Shown here piece by piece: positions 1-10,906 of a stretch of DNA of 64,000 bases. The notes beneath the pieces are model-generated. The model ran no database searches, had not been told where the DNA came from, and worked only from the letters and a program-made list of their open reading frames with translations. Every line of letters starts with the position of its first letter. Position 1 is the first letter of the stretch. This DNA comes from Cephalotus follicularis. Lineage: Eukaryota; Streptophyta; Magnoliopsida; Oxalidales; Cephalotaceae. The DNA is taken from contig BDDD01000888.1 in NCBI GenBank assembly GCA_001972305.1, positions 1 through 64,000 of the forward strand. The letters run 5' to 3'. Made by a program: the position numbers and the translations under genes.

Positions 1-229
1 TCATACCTCGTAGTGTTGTATTCCTTTTGTGTAAGGATAATTGTGGTTTACCCGCACGTAGTATGGGATGCGTGCGGAAGGCTTATTTTATATTCCGGCT
101 TATCGAATGCTTCCACAATTTTAATTATGGTTAATAATTGAAGTGCTGGAATATTAGTATTTATGCTTATTTCTGATATCACCACATATGCTAGTCCATT
201 GTACGTGAATGGAAAAACGGGGTGTGACA
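1..229 (+). repeat. 3' end fragment of a long gypsy LTR
   Basis: The fragment ends in CGGGGTGTGACA, the same terminus as lone LTR F at 28530 and, inverted, the left end of G at 37910. The stretch before it (a conserved GCACG..GTATGGGATGCGTGC block, then TTCCAC and AT-rich DNA) also resembles the last 180 bases of F. It is followed by CATCA at 230-234, where the left LTR of element A resumes at the position matching 7783 in A's other LTR. So this is the end of an element of the F/G group that inserted into A's left LTR; its beginning lies outside the window. Confidence 0.75.
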
Positions 230-2279
230 CATCAGGTTGGTTTCCATGTTGTTATGTCATGGGTGATTGGCTTTATATTGCTGTCTATTGAATTCGAATG
301 TTATAGGTTGCTAGAGAAGGAATTGTCCTACATTCTGCCTTCTTGCTTTCCTGTCAAATAAGTTCTGTGTTTATAGCAATATGTAGACATCTAAGAAGTG
401 TCATATAATCTGGTATTAGGAATTGACAATGGTAATTTGACAGAAAATTTAATTGAAATTAGTATCCAATGGTTTGCTCCTCTTACTCACAACTCATTAA
501 TCGCTGTCAATGTATCTAAATCGAATTTAGTATTATGGTGCTGTTTTTAATACCCTATGGAGTCCTTGTAAGTGTTGGTAGCTTCCTAGTATTGAATGAA
601 TTGAGTTTGGGCAGCAAGATTTCACCAAACTGTCATATTTTTGTTTTCTGTCTCCCAGAACAGTCGACTGCCCATATGAACAGTCGACTGTCTAGTTTGA
701 GTAGTCGACTGCATTGGGCAAACAGTCGACTGTCTTGTGTTGAGTACTCGGCTGGACCCCTGATTCAGTCGACTGCTTGCATGCCCAGGTTAAGTAGTCG
801 TCTGGCCCTGTTGTGTAGTCGACTGCCACCCCTTGATTAGTCGACTGGGTTCTTGAAACAGTCGGCTGGTTTGTCCTGTAAGCTTCTGTTTTCATCCGTT
901 TGTTCTTCCGATGATCCGGGTCTATTCTAAACATCATTATGATTCTGTTTTATGTTCAAAATGAATTTTAGACCCTTATTTGAACATTATTATGTTGTTT
1001 AGATTATTGTGCTACGTGAAGCAAATTAAATTTACCTGATATTCGTAAGTTAGTCTGTGATCGCACAAGGTATGGATTTTCGTTCCTTGATAAACTCTTA
1101 CTGATTCAGTTCTGTTTTGAGAATAAATACAGATTCTTTGTTTTGGGTTATTATTCGGTTTTATGAATATGTTCCCTTTTGGTTTATGAACTCCGTTATA
1201 TTTGGATTTTGAAAATTAAGTCACTTGATTTTTTATGAGGTAAATATTTCTGACTTTATGAATTCAGTTATGATGTGTCTACGAAATGTTATGCAATCAT
1301 CTCTTTATCGTGAAATTAAATGAGTTGATTTTTCCGATTATGAAAGCATGTGTTTATATCGTTTGAGAACGATTTATGATTATGTTTGGGAAATCTTTCT
1401 ACGTATTTTAAATTGATTTGATGAAATCAAGTTTTTGAAATGGTGAAATACTGAGCTTTTTATAACCACCTATGGGGGTACCATAGGCATGCTGTGAGCC
1501 TGGCACGGGGGCATGACACTTTCCGTAACGGTGTGATTTGTTTACAGCGTCTCTCTAGGATATCCTTGGATAGGATTTGTGATAGAGGCGTATGAATCGA
1601 TCCTAGTTATATGTTTTTGGGATATGTTTTGGGATATGGGAATTGTATGTGTAGTGTCGTATACTGCAATTCCATTTGGCAATGTGGGAATCGCGAACCC
1701 CTTGCTACTATGTGTTTCCGATATGTTATGGGTTTTGGTGCTCAGTTATGGAACCTATGTTTTGTAAAGGTATACTTTATGGTTTAAAGTTATGAACTTG
1801 TTTTATATGTTTTGCCGTGGGCATTTACAAAGTATGTTTTACATTATTTTATTGCTTAAGATTTCTGCTTTAAAGTACTTTTGAAATCTTCTTGCTTTAA
1901 AATATCGTTTACTGTTTTATATTCTATATCCGTACTGAGGTTCGCTCATCCGCGTTTTTTTTTTCATGCGGCAGGTTATCAGGAGCAAAGGGGCAATGTG
2001 TGATGAGAGTGACTCCCACATGTTTGAGGATCATCTAGGAGCTGATCCCTTTATGTTTATGTGGTCGTAGTGGGGCCCGTTTAATAAACAATATGTTAAT
2101 TTTATTTTATGACTTTTGGGATTATGAATAAGTTCCAGTTATGATCGGTTTCAGTATGTTTTTTATTATGCTTTAAACCATCACGTTTTTAATAAAGATG
2201 AACGTTTTTAATCTGATATGTTATGTTAAGTTTCCGTTATATGCACCTGTGGCGATTTCCACAGATCGGTGGTGTTACA
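230..2279 (+). repeat. Element A 5' LTR, first 706 bases missing
   Basis: It aligns almost base for base with 7783-9654, then continues through the part missing from the right copy, ending GGTGTTACA at 2279 directly before the primer-binding site. A full LTR would be about 2.75 kb. It contains a phased CAGTCGACTG array (661-868) and an AT-rich downstream half. Short reading frames inside it are chance. Confidence 0.9.
661..868 (+). promoter_or_regulatory. Phased CAGTCGACTG array, A left LTR
   Basis: Ten copies of the 10-bp palindrome CAGTCGACTG or one- to two-base variants start at 661, 681, 702, 723, 745, 766, 795, 816, 838 and 859. Intervals are 20, 21, 21, 22, 21, 29, 21, 22 and 21 bases. 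The 10-12-base spacers show no resemblance to each other, so this is not an ordinary tandem repeat. Function is unknown; spacing near two helical turns suggests protein binding on one face of DNA. Confidence 0.85.
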
Positions 2280-2280
2280 G

Positions 2281-2297
2281 TTTATGGTATCAAAGAA
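2281..2297 (+). other. Element A primer-binding site
   Basis: TGGTATCA at 2285-2292, followed by an imperfect AAGAATAG, lies five bases inside the LTR end. It resembles the TGGTATCAGAGC complement of initiator Met-tRNA used by most plant LTR elements, but its 3' half is mutated, so priming would be weakened. Confidence 0.75.
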
Positions 2298-2448
2298 TAG
2301 TCTTTGTTCCTTAGAAGACCTAACTAGGTTTGACCTGTGAGCTTGGGTAGACTTGGGTTAGGACTGTTATGTTTCGGCATTTCTGATATGGTTTCTGTTT
2401 TGATTTTATGTTTCGGTTTGATATCACGTGTTTGGGTTTCCTTCGTAG

Positions 2449-3540
2449 ATGGTACGCACAAGAAACACTCCTCAGAGAACTACACCAGCTGGGGCTCGAA
2501 ATGAAGTTGGAAACGAGCCTTCTGTGGAAGAGTTGGTTTGTCAGGCAGTTGCTCAGGAAGTGAATCGTGTGATGCAACAACAGAATCGGGAACAAGTTGT
2601 TGAAAAGAATGCTCCAGAAGATGTTCAGAGGGATATGGAAACTGGGGATAGGCATGGCACACCTACTCATATTTGGCTTGAGCGGTTTCAGAAATAGAGG
2701 CCGCAGTCTTTCGGTTCAGCTTCGACACCTGTGGAAGCTGAACACTGGGTAGCACACATGGAGAAGATCTTTAGTGTACTGAGGTGTGATGATCAGCAGA
2801 AGGTAAGGTTGGCGGCTTACAAACTCGAAGGGGATGCTCAGAAGTGGTGGAATACTCTGAATTTGGCTAAGGGTGAAGGTTATGCTGATGCTCTGTCATG
2901 GTCTGAGTTCCAGGAAGTCTTCTATCAGCAGTATTTTCCCACTGCTGATAAGGAGGCCTATGCTAGAGAATTTGTGAACACCAGGCAGAGGGATGGAGAA
3001 ACAGTTTCGGAGTTCTTGGCCCGTTTCACTAGATTGGTTGGGTTTTCTGGATCCGCGGCGGGGTCAGCATCAGAGAAAGCTGAAAAGTTCTAGTGGAAGC
3101 TGCATTACCAGTTTCGGGGAAAGCTGATAAACTCCAAGTTTACAGATGTAGCTGAAGTTGCAAATGCTGCGAAAAACATTGAGTTGGAGAGATTGGATTT
3201 TCAAGCAGCACGCTAGGAGGGGGATAAGAAGCGGTATAGGAATGAATAAGATTCTGGACTGCAGGGCAAGGGTCAAGGCAGTTCATGGAACAGGGGTAGA
3301 GGAGGTAAACAACATAAGAGGAATCACAAGCAGAATAAATATGGTAATCAACAGCGTCAGCAAGGAAATGATCAGAAGAATGCACAGGGAGCTGATGGGG
3401 GTAACGCCGACGTTCAGATTGCTAGATGTGATGCTTGTGGTAAGTATCATCTGGTCGGTACCTGTTATAAAGTCAGTGGGGCTTGTTTTGTATGTGGACA
3501 GATGGGACACTTCGCGAAGGATTGTCAGGATCCTCGTGCT
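2449..3540 (+). pseudogene. gag: Element A gag (capsid and nucleocapsid), stops
   Basis: Gag would coat the element RNA in cytoplasmic particles. The start is the ATG at 2449, 170 bases after the LTR and opening MVRTRNTPQ. A Retrotrans_gag-type core follows (2731-3093, with AAYKLEGDAQKWW and QQYFPTADKEAYAREF), then a basic Gln/Asn-rich stretch and paired zinc knuckles: an altered CDACGKYHLVGTC (3427 on) and a canonical CX2CX4HX4C, CFVCGQMGHFAKDC (3484-3525). Stops interrupt the frame at 2695 (TAG), 3091 (TAG), 3214 (TAG) and 3247 (TAA), yet the frame never shifts. D carries a close relative of this gag. The copy cannot make full-length Gag. Confidence 0.9.
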
Positions 3541-3999
3541 AAGGAAAGGAACGGTAACGGTGCGAATGCTGGGCAGCGCAATGTGGGAGGCCGAGTCTTT
3601 GCAATTACGACTCATCAGGCAGCTAATGCCCCAGGTACGGTTTCGGGTTTTATTTCTGTTGGTAATCGTAGAGCTTATGTGTTATATGATACTGGATCGA
3701 CGCACTCGGTTGTAACGAGATCTTTTTTTCGGCATCTTGGGATGCCTTCGCAATTGTTTGATACAGTTTTGGTTCTTTCTACCCCTATGGGGACATTCGT
3801 TGTGATATCTGAGTGTTTTTATGCTTGCCCGCTTGTTTTTGATGATCGGATTCGTGATGCGAATCTTTTTCCTATGGATATGTATGATTTCGATATGATT
3901 TTGGGGATGGATTGGTTGGAGTGCCATCAGGCTACGATTGATTGTGATGCTCTGAGGATTCTTTTAGGAGATGTGGATCGACCTGATTTTGTTTATTAG
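3541..3999 (+). pseudogene. Element A aspartic protease
   Basis: This domain would cut the Gag-Pol polyprotein. It continues in the gag frame after the second zinc knuckle. The active-site LYDTGSTHS has its Asp codon at 3688, and the later ILGMDWL motif is typical of plant gypsy retropepsins (RVP_2). The region VGGRVFAITTHQAANAPG just before it is shared with D, which breaks off here. A TAG at 3997 separates protease from RT in the same frame. Confidence 0.88.
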
Positions 4000-4011
4000 G
4001 GTTCACGGCCT

Positions 4012-5500
4012 ATGAAAGATGTCAAGATCATATCAGTTATGAAAGCTCAGAAGTTAGTAGCTATGGGCGTCGAAGGGTTTCTAGCTGTTGTGAAGGATGT
4101 CTCAAGGGTCGAGCCTCGTATTGAAGATTATCCTATCGTTAGAGAGTTTTCTGATGTGTTTCCAGAGGAGTTACCGGGTTTGCCACCGCAACGGGAAATG
4201 GAGTTTACCATTGAGCTCATTCCTGGGGCGGCACCTATATCTAAAGCACCGTATAGGATGGCACCGCTTAAGTTGCAAGAGCTGAAGGAGCAGTTGCAAG
4301 AGTTGCTAGATCGGGGTTTTATCCGGCCCAGTGTTTCGCCGTGGGGAGCTCCGGTTTTGTTTGTGAAGAAGAAAGATGGATCTATGAGACTGTGTATTGA
4401 CTATAGAGAACTAAATCGGATCGCTGTTCGTAATAAATACCCTTTTCCTAGGATTGATGACCTATTTGATCAACTCCAAGGTGCACGGTATTTTTCTAAG
4501 ATCGATTTGAGGTCTGGATATCATCAGTTGCGGATAAAAGATGAAGATGTGCCTAAGACCGCTTTCCGCACATGGTATGGGCATTATGAATTTCTGGTGA
4601 TGCCGTTTGGGCTTACGAATGCACCGGCAGTTTTCATGGACCTAATGAATCGGGTTTTTCATGAGTTTTTGGATCGATTTGTGATTGTGTTCATCGACGA
4701 TATCCTTGTGTATTCGAAATCGATGGAAGAACATGAAGATCAACTTCATATAGTGCTTGGTATTCTGAGGAAGAATCAGCTATACGCGAAGTTTTCGAAA
4801 TGTGAGTTCTGGTTGGAATTGGTGGCGTTTTTAGGCCATGTGGTTACAGGGGAAGGGATTACTGTGGATTCTGCTAAGGTTGAAGCTATTACTAAATGGC
4901 CGAGACCTACTGCAGTATCGGAGGTTAGGAGCTTTTTGGGGTTAGCTGGTTACTATAGGCGGTTCGTGGAAGGCTTCTCTTCTATAGCCTTGCCACTGAC
5001 TCAGCTTATGAGGAAGGGAGCGAAGTTTGTGTGGAATGATGAACGGGAAGCAAGCTTCGAGAAACTGAAGAACGGTCTTGTGTCTGCACCGATTCTCCGC
5101 TTACCATCTCGATCGGGAGGATACCAGATTTATAGTGATGCTTGTAAAAAGGGTTTGGGTTGTGTTCTGATACAGCATGGTCATGTGATAGCATATGCTT
5201 CGAGACAGTTGAAGCCTTACAAGTTGAATTACCCTACACATGATCTCGAGTTGGCGGCAGTTGTGTTTGCATTGAAGATTTGGAGGCACTACTTGTATGG
5301 AGAAACTTGTGACGTCTTTACCGATCATAAGAGTCTCAAGTACATCTTCACGCAAAAGGAGTTGAATATGCGTCAGAGACGTTGGTTAGAGCTTCTGAAG
5401 GATTACGATCTGAAAATTCAGTACCACCATTGTAAAGCAAACATGGTAGCTGATGCTCTGAGTAGGAAGAGTTCTGGGAGTGTGGCAGCTTTGGTTACTC
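4012..5500 (+). pseudogene. pol: Element A reverse transcriptase and RNase H
   Basis: RT copies element RNA to DNA and RNase H removes the RNA strand. The RT carries the gypsy signatures [51 protein letters not shown] and the catalytic box FIDDILVYS (Asp codons at 4696 and 4699). RNase H follows from about 5100 with [11 protein letters not shown] (Asp codon 5137), [16 protein letters not shown] and FTDHKSLKY. This is the best preserved part of A: 4012-6219 is open for 736 codons. It is marked as a pseudogene because the polyprotein is cut upstream and downstream. One visible oddity is Trp in [10 protein letters not shown], where E has Arg. Confidence 0.93.
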
Positions 5501-7023
5501 AGTCACATTTGATAGCAGATATGGAGCGATTGGATTTGAATCTCTTTGTTCGGGGTTCAGATGGATATATGGCTGGCATCTGTATGGAGCCTACCCTTAT
5601 ATCTCAAATTAAGGCAGCTCAGAGTGATGACGGTGAACTTTGGGCCTTGGTTGAGAATGTTGAAAAGGGTAAACAGTCAGAGTTCCGTGTGGATGAGCAT
5701 GGAGTGATCTGGTTGGGTAGTCGGTTGTGTGTTCCGACAGACACTTCTATCAGAGATGCTATCTTGTCTGAAGCGCATAGCTCTCCATTCTCTATACATC
5801 TGGGTTCTACAAAAATGTACAGAGACTTAAAGGAGAATTTTTGTTGGAGTGGAATGAAAAGGGATGTAGCAGAATTTGTCGGGAAGTGTTTGGTCTATCA
5901 ACAGGTTAAGATCGAACAGCAGCGAGCTAGTGGTTTGTTACAGCCCTTAGAAGTTCCGGTATGGAAATGGGAGAGTATTGCGATGGATTTTGTTACAGGT
6001 TTGCCAAGAACTTACAGGAGAAATGATGTTATTTGGGTTGTTGTGGATCGGTTGACCAAATCAGCTCACTTTTTGGCAATCCGAGAGGACTTTTCTGTGG
6101 ACCGCTTGGCGGAGGTTTTCCAGCGGGAGATTGTGAGACTTCATGGGACTCCTGTATCTATTGTTTCGGATAGGGATCCCCATTTCACTTCACGGTTTTT
6201 GAAGGGATTTCAGAAAGCTTAGGGTACGAGGCTAAATTTTAGTACAGCTTTCCATCCACAGATAGATGGACAGACCGAGAGGACCATTCAGACCTTAGAA
6301 GATATGTTGAGGTCTTGTGCTTTGGAATGGACTGGGAGCTGGGACGAGTATTTGAGCCTAGTAGAGTTTGCCTACAATAACAGTTGGCAAGCTAGTATTC
6401 GTATGGCTCCGTTTGAAGCTCTTTATGGGAGGAAATGTCGAGCTCCGACATGTTGGAATGAAGTCGGAGAAAGAGTTATCGAGGGGCCAGAGCTAGTACG
6501 AGTCACTACTGAGAAAGTGGCTATATCAAGGGAGAGGTTGAAGACAGCTCAATCTCGACAAAAAAGTTATACAGACAAACATCGAAAGGATTTAGAGTTC
6601 AAAGTGGGTGAACATGTGTTCTTAAAACTTTCACCTTGGAAAGGCGTCCGACGATTTGGGTTGAAGGGAAAGTTGAGTCTTCGGTTTATAGGACCATTTG
6701 AGATTCTGGAGAGGGTTGGCGCAGTTGCGTATCGATTAGCTTTGCCTCCACAGTTATCTCATGTTCATGATGTGTTCCGTGTGTCCATATTGAGGGGTTA
6801 TCAGTATCATCCCCTACACGTGGTCCACTATCCTCTGGACAACATTCGGGAGGATCTATCTTATGATGAGGAGGCGGAGGGTATTCTGGATCGACAGGAA
6901 CGGGTTATGCGTAGCAAGACCATTTTGTTTGTGAAGGTTTTATGGAGGAACCATCCCGAACGTGAGGCTACTTGGGAGATGGAGGAGCACATTCGGGAAC
7001 GATACCCTCGTTTGTTCGTTTAA
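5501..7023 (+). pseudogene. pol: Element A integrase with C-terminal chromodomain
   Basis: Integrase inserts the cDNA; the chromodomain is thought to guide it to particular chromatin. The N-terminal zinc domain has His codon 5776 ([10 protein letters not shown]) and Cys codon 5887, but the second Cys of CLVCQQV is Tyr at 5896. The DDE core is visible: Asp 5986 (AMDFVTGLP), Asp 6169 ([11 protein letters not shown]) and Glu 6277 (GQTERT). A TAG at 6220 splits the core between its second Asp and its Glu without a frame change. The tail contains GVRRFGLKGKLSLRFIGPFE, LSHVHDVFRVSILR and the chromodomain-like EATWEMEEHIRERYPRLF, ending at TAA 7021. Confidence 0.92.
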
Positions 7024-7037
7024 GGTATGTGTATGTT

Positions 7038-7076
7038 AAGATTTCGGGACGAAATCTTCTTTTTAGGGGGGGTGGA
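7038..7076 (+). other. Element A polypurine tract with upstream palindrome
   Basis: AGATTTCGGGACGAAATCT is an inverted repeat about the central GGGAC. It is followed by a pyrimidine run, an AGGGGGGGGTGGA purine tract and the TG of the 3' LTR at 7077. The purine tract would prime plus-strand DNA synthesis. D has the same block inverted at 21310-21346, and C and E have diverged versions. Confidence 0.85.
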
Positions 7077-7248
7077 TGTAATACCCTGCTTGCCTGTACG
7101 TATTTTTCTTACGTGTTTTATCTGTTTTCGTTTAAGTAATTGTATGTTTTTCGTTGGGTTTATGTTTTGGGCTGACGGATACCAGCCTTAGTTTTGGGTT
7201 TGTTAGTATGGACTTTGTTCATGGGTAAATTAGTCATATTATTATTAT

Positions 7249-7480
7249 TATATATTCCACAAATCAAATATTTTAAAAACCTTTTAAAATACCACCTTTT
7301 ATTTTATTCTTTTCCTTTTCTTTATTTTCTTTTATTTCCTTTTATTTCTTTTCAAACTCTCCCTCTCTCTCACGACATCTCTCGTCCTCTCAAACTCTCT
7401 CTCTCGTATCTCTATCTCCTTTCCTTCTTCTCACCCCAAAAATCATCCCTTTTTCCTTATCCAGCAGATTGGATTTTCCC
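7249..7480 (+). promoter_or_regulatory. Putative LTR promoter and pyrimidine-rich leader of A
   Basis: TATATATT at 7249-7256 lies about 50-70 bases before a long CT-rich tract (7310-7470, with repeated CTCTCTCTC and TCTCGT). That is the usual look of a plant transcription start and leader. The corresponding part of the left LTR was lost, so only the 3' LTR keeps it. Prediction only. Confidence 0.5.
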
Positions 7481-8212
7481 TTTTTGCTATCCTTTCCCCG
7501 TTTGGTCTCTTTTGCTATATATGTATGTCAAAGTTATTGTGTCAGCCGTCTCTCTCTCTTTGTTGTGGTTGCTGCCGAACCTGCCATTGGAGAATCATTG
7601 TGTTTTTGGTGTTCTTGCTTCATCAATCAGGTTAGTTTCTTCATGGTTTCAATGTAGGAATCGTTTTTGCAATGTTTGGCATTGTTGGCAGGCTTTGAAC
7701 TCTTGATATCTTCCTCTTGTTTTCCTTTTTGATCAGCCACTGTGTCCTCCGAATTGGTGTTTCTGCAACTGTTTTTGACATCCATCAGGTTGGTTTCCAT
7801 GTTGTTATGTCGTGGTGATTGGCTTTATATTGCTGTATATTGAATTCGAATGTTATAGGTTGCTAGAGAAGGAATTGTCCTACATTCTGCCTTCTTGCTT
7901 TACTGTCAATTAAGTTCTGTGTTTATAGCAATCTGTAGACACCTAGGAAGTGTCATATAATCTGGTATTAGGAATTGACAATGGTAATTTGACAGAAAAT
8001 TTAATTGAAATTAGCTTCCAATGGTTTGCTCCTCTTACTCACAACTCATTAATCGCTGTGAATGTACCTAAATCGAATTCAGTATTATGATGCTGTTTTT
8101 AATACCCTATGGAGCCCTTGTAAGTGTTGGTAGCTTCCTGGTATTGAATGAATTGAGTTTGGGCAGCAAGATTTCACCAAACTGTCATATTTCTGTTTTC
8201 TGTCGCCCAGAA

Positions 8213-8422
8213 CAGTCGACTGCCCATATGAACAGTCGACTGTCTAGTTTGAGTAGTCGAATGCATTGTGCAAACAGTCGACTGTCTTGTGTTGAGTAGT
8301 CGGTTGGACCCCTGATTCAGTCGACTGCTTGCATGTCCAGGTTGAGTAGTCGACTGGCCCTGTTGTGTAGTCGACTGCCACCCCCCTTGATTAGTCGACT
8401 GAGTTCTTGAAACAGTCGGCTG
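8213..8422 (+). promoter_or_regulatory. Phased CAGTCGACTG array, A right LTR
   Basis: This is the second copy of the array at 661-868. Its first starts are 8213, 8233, 8254 and 8275, so intervals of 20-22 are kept; the last start is 8413. Several cores have drifted (TAGTCGAATG at 8254, a CGGTTG variant near 8297), and a small indel near 8385 alters one spacer. Confidence 0.85.
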
Positions 8423-10180
8423 GTTTGTCCTGTAAGCTTCTGTTTTCATCCGTTTGTTCTTCCGATGATCCGGGTCTATTGTAAACATCATTATGATTCT
8501 GTTTTATGCTCAAAATGAATTTTAGACCCTTATTTGAACATTGTTATGTTGTTTAGATTATTGTGCTACGTGAAGAAAATTAAATTTACCGGATATTCGT
8601 AAGTTAGTCTGTGATCGCACAAGGTACGGATTTTCGTTCCTTGATAAACTCTTACTGATTCAGTTCTGCTTTGAGAATAAATACAGATTCTTTGTTTTGG
8701 GTTATTATTCGGTTTTATGAATATGTTTCCTTTTTGTTTATGAACTCCGTTATATTTGGATTTTGAAAATAAAGTCACTTGATATTTTATGAGGTAAATA
8801 TTTCTGACTTTATGAATTCAGTTATGATGTGTTTACGAAATGTTATGCAATCATCTCTTTATTGTGAAAGTAAATGAGTTGATTTTTCCGATTATGAAAG
8901 CATGTGTTTATATCGTTTGAGAACGATTTATGATTATGTTTGGGAAATCTTTCTACGTATTTTAAATTGATTTGATGAAATCAAGTTTTTGAAATGGTGA
9001 AATACTGAGCTTTTTATAACCACCTATGGGGGTACCATAGGCATGCTGTGAGCCTGGCACGGGGGCATGACACTTACCGTAACGGTGTGATTTGTTTGCG
9101 GCGTCTCTCTGGGATATCCTTGGATAGGATTTGTGATAGAGGCGTATGGATCGATCCTAGTTATATGTTTTTGGGATATATTTTGGGATATGGGAATTGT
9201 ATGTGTAGTGCCGTATACTGCAATTCCATTTGGCAATGTGGGTGTCGCGAACCCCTTGTTACTATGTGTTTCCGATATGTTGTGGGTTTTGGTGCTCAGT
9301 TATGGAACCTATGTTTTGGAAAGGTATACTTTATGGTTTCAAGTTATGAACTTGTTTTATATGTTTTCCCGTGGGCATTTACAAAGTATGTTTTACATTA
9401 TTTTATTGCTTAAGATTTCTGCTTTAAAGTACTTTTGAAATCTTCTTGCTTTAAAATATCGTTTACTGTTTTATATTCTATATATGTACTGAGGTTTGCT
9501 CAGCCGCGTTTTTGTTTCCATGTGGCAGGTTATCAGGAGCAAAGGGGCAATGTGTGATGAGAGTGACTCACATATGTCTGAGGATCATCTAGGAGCTGAT
9601 GCCTTTATGTTTATGTGGTCGTAGTGGGGCCCGTTTAATAAACAATATGTTAATTGATTATGCGGAAAATAACCACATCTTTTTAAAATTAAAAACAAGA
9701 AAGATAATAGCAATCAAAAACACACAAAGCAATAAAATAATTTGCAAAATAAAGAGCAAGGGATGGAGGATGCAAACTATTATATAGTGGTCCAGCAAAC
9801 CGTGCCTACGTCCACTCTCCCAAGCCGCACTTGAGGTTCCATTAGAATGTAATCCCCTGATCACAAACAACGATTCTGGATTTTTACAAGTTTAATCCCA
9901 ACTTGAATTTTTTCGAGCTAAATTCTAACTCGGACTTTCAAAGCTAAATCCTAACTTATAGAAAGGTACTAAGGACCTTCTTATTACAACAAATGTATGA
10001 ATTGAGTATTTGTGTAATGTATTTGTAACCTTTAACAAGGCTGATATATCAAATATAAAGCTCAAAAATCTCAGACAAAGAACTTTGCGAAAATAGCTTT
10101 GAAAACAACTCTTGTATTGCTTGGATATTGCTTGTTTGATTTCTTGCGTTGGCTTGATTTTTTCTTCATGGCTTGAGCCT

Positions 10181-10190
10181 CTATTTATAG
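10181..10190 (-). promoter_or_regulatory. TATA box of B LTR
   Basis: CTATAAATAG on the minus strand, repeated at 17249-17258 in the other LTR. The phased GTTGAC array lies 130-570 bases upstream of it, in the U3 region. Confidence 0.7.
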
Positions 10191-10319
10191 TCTTCAGAGA
10201 CATATAGCCGTTGCTAGACTCCAGGAATTGTTAGAGAGCCGTTTGAATCAAGAATTGAAAGGATCACACCATTTCAGCACCTTCATTCTTTGCAGATCTC
10301 ATGTCTGGCTGTCATTGGC

Positions 10320-10757
10320 ATTGACGTGTATGAATGGCGTTGACGCCTATCCTCTTATGCGTTGACTCTTGTAGCTTTCTGTGTTGATAGTCGAAGCTCT
10401 TATTCAGTTTCTGTTCTATTTACGTTGATGCGCATCCATGGCGTTGACGTGTAAAGTGAAGATGTTGACGCCTCAATGTATTTGCGTGAACGTCTAAACC
10501 TACTGTCCGAAATGTGCACCATTTGCGTTGATGTCGTGATATGGAGTTGAAGTCGATATACAAGATGTTGACTCCACTTGTTTTCTGCATTGATGGTCAA
10601 GTCGTTAACGTTGACGTCTTCTTCAAGGCGTTGACGTAAATCATAATTTCCCAGAATGTTGATGTAAATAGAGAATGACGTTGACGAGAATCATCTTTGC
10701 AAACCCAGAACATGAATCCATTCCCAGCACGTTGACGCGTAGAACATAGTCATTGAC
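10320..10757 (-). promoter_or_regulatory. Phased GTTGAC array in B LTR (U3)
   Basis: About 18 copies of GTTGAC or close variants (ATTGAC, GTTGAT), often inside GCGTTGACGT, start at 10320, 10339, 10361, 10383, 10424, 10443, 10464, 10486, 10527, 10546, 10567, 10589, 10610, 10630, 10658, 10680, 10731 and 10752. Most intervals are 19-22 or about twice that (41). Spacers are unrelated. All lie upstream of the LTR's TATA box. TTGAC is the core of WRKY W-boxes and TGACG of TGA-type bZIP sites; binding by either is inference. Confidence 0.85.
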
Positions 10758-10891
10758 GCCAAAAGTACTGATATTAAATTTTAGCTTTCTTGCAACACAA
10801 GTTAACTTAAATAATGATTCCTTCACATCAAGCAAACACATTAGGTGTTTTGTTATCATCAAAACAATGATTGTAACAAATAATGTCAACA

Positions 10892-10906
10892 ATCCTCCCC
10901 TTTTTT
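10892..10906 (-). other. Element B polypurine tract
   Basis: AAAAAAGGGGAGGAT on the minus strand sits directly before the 3' LTR start (TGTTGACATT). A second copy, with the last 66 bases of the LTR, stands at about 12551-12635 because of the tandem duplication. Confidence 0.8.

Larger units (their letters stand above)
230..9654 (+). mobile_element. Element A: Ty3/gypsy chromovirus, Tekay-like, near-complete
   Basis: Order is LTR (230-2279), primer-binding site, gag-protease-RT-RNase H-integrase-chromodomain (2449-7023), polypurine tract, LTR (7077-9654). Domain order with RT before integrase marks Ty3/gypsy. The C-terminal chromodomain and the ATTTCGGGACGAAAT block before the polypurine tract suggest the Tekay/Del chromoviruses. 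The left LTR lacks its first 706 bases because another LTR element inserted there. The right LTR is cut at 9654, where B begins, so no target-site duplication can be checked. The two LTRs differ at roughly 10 of 260 bases across the motif array and less elsewhere, by eye. Confidence 0.9.
7077..9654 (+). repeat. Element A 3' LTR, last part missing
   Basis: It starts TGTAATACCCTGC and matches the left LTR from 7783 until AATATGTTAATT, then breaks off at about 9654 where the copia element B begins. The missing 3' end corresponds to about 2095-2279 of the left copy. It holds a TATA-like box and pyrimidine-rich leader (7249-7480), a phased motif array (8213-8422), and the AAATAATTT-rich downstream half. 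Confidence 0.9.
9655..10891 (-). repeat. Element B 3' LTR, terminal 42 bases missing
   Basis: It matches 16727-17573 joined to 47425-47852. On the plus strand it ends ATGTCAACA at 10891, so the LTR reads TGTTGACAT... on its own strand. It should start TGATAGGTCC on the plus strand as at 16685, but that end is absent. A minus-strand TATA box lies at 10181-10190. Confidence 0.88.

Noticed and set aside
535..840. 101-residue open frame over the motif array in A
   Set aside because: It is created by the regular CAGTCGACTG series (Gln-Ser-Thr and Ser-Arg-Leu runs); the opposite strand gives a similar frame. It lies in an LTR and is broken in the other copy.
7194..7706. 170-residue open frame
   Set aside because: Covers the CT-rich leader of A's LTR; composition explains the Leu/Phe/Ser-rich reading. 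No domain or conserved partner.
9655..9670. Clean insertion of B into A's LTR
   Set aside because: A's LTR does not resume at 47853, and B's LTR is truncated at the same point, so this is a deletion junction, not an insertion site.
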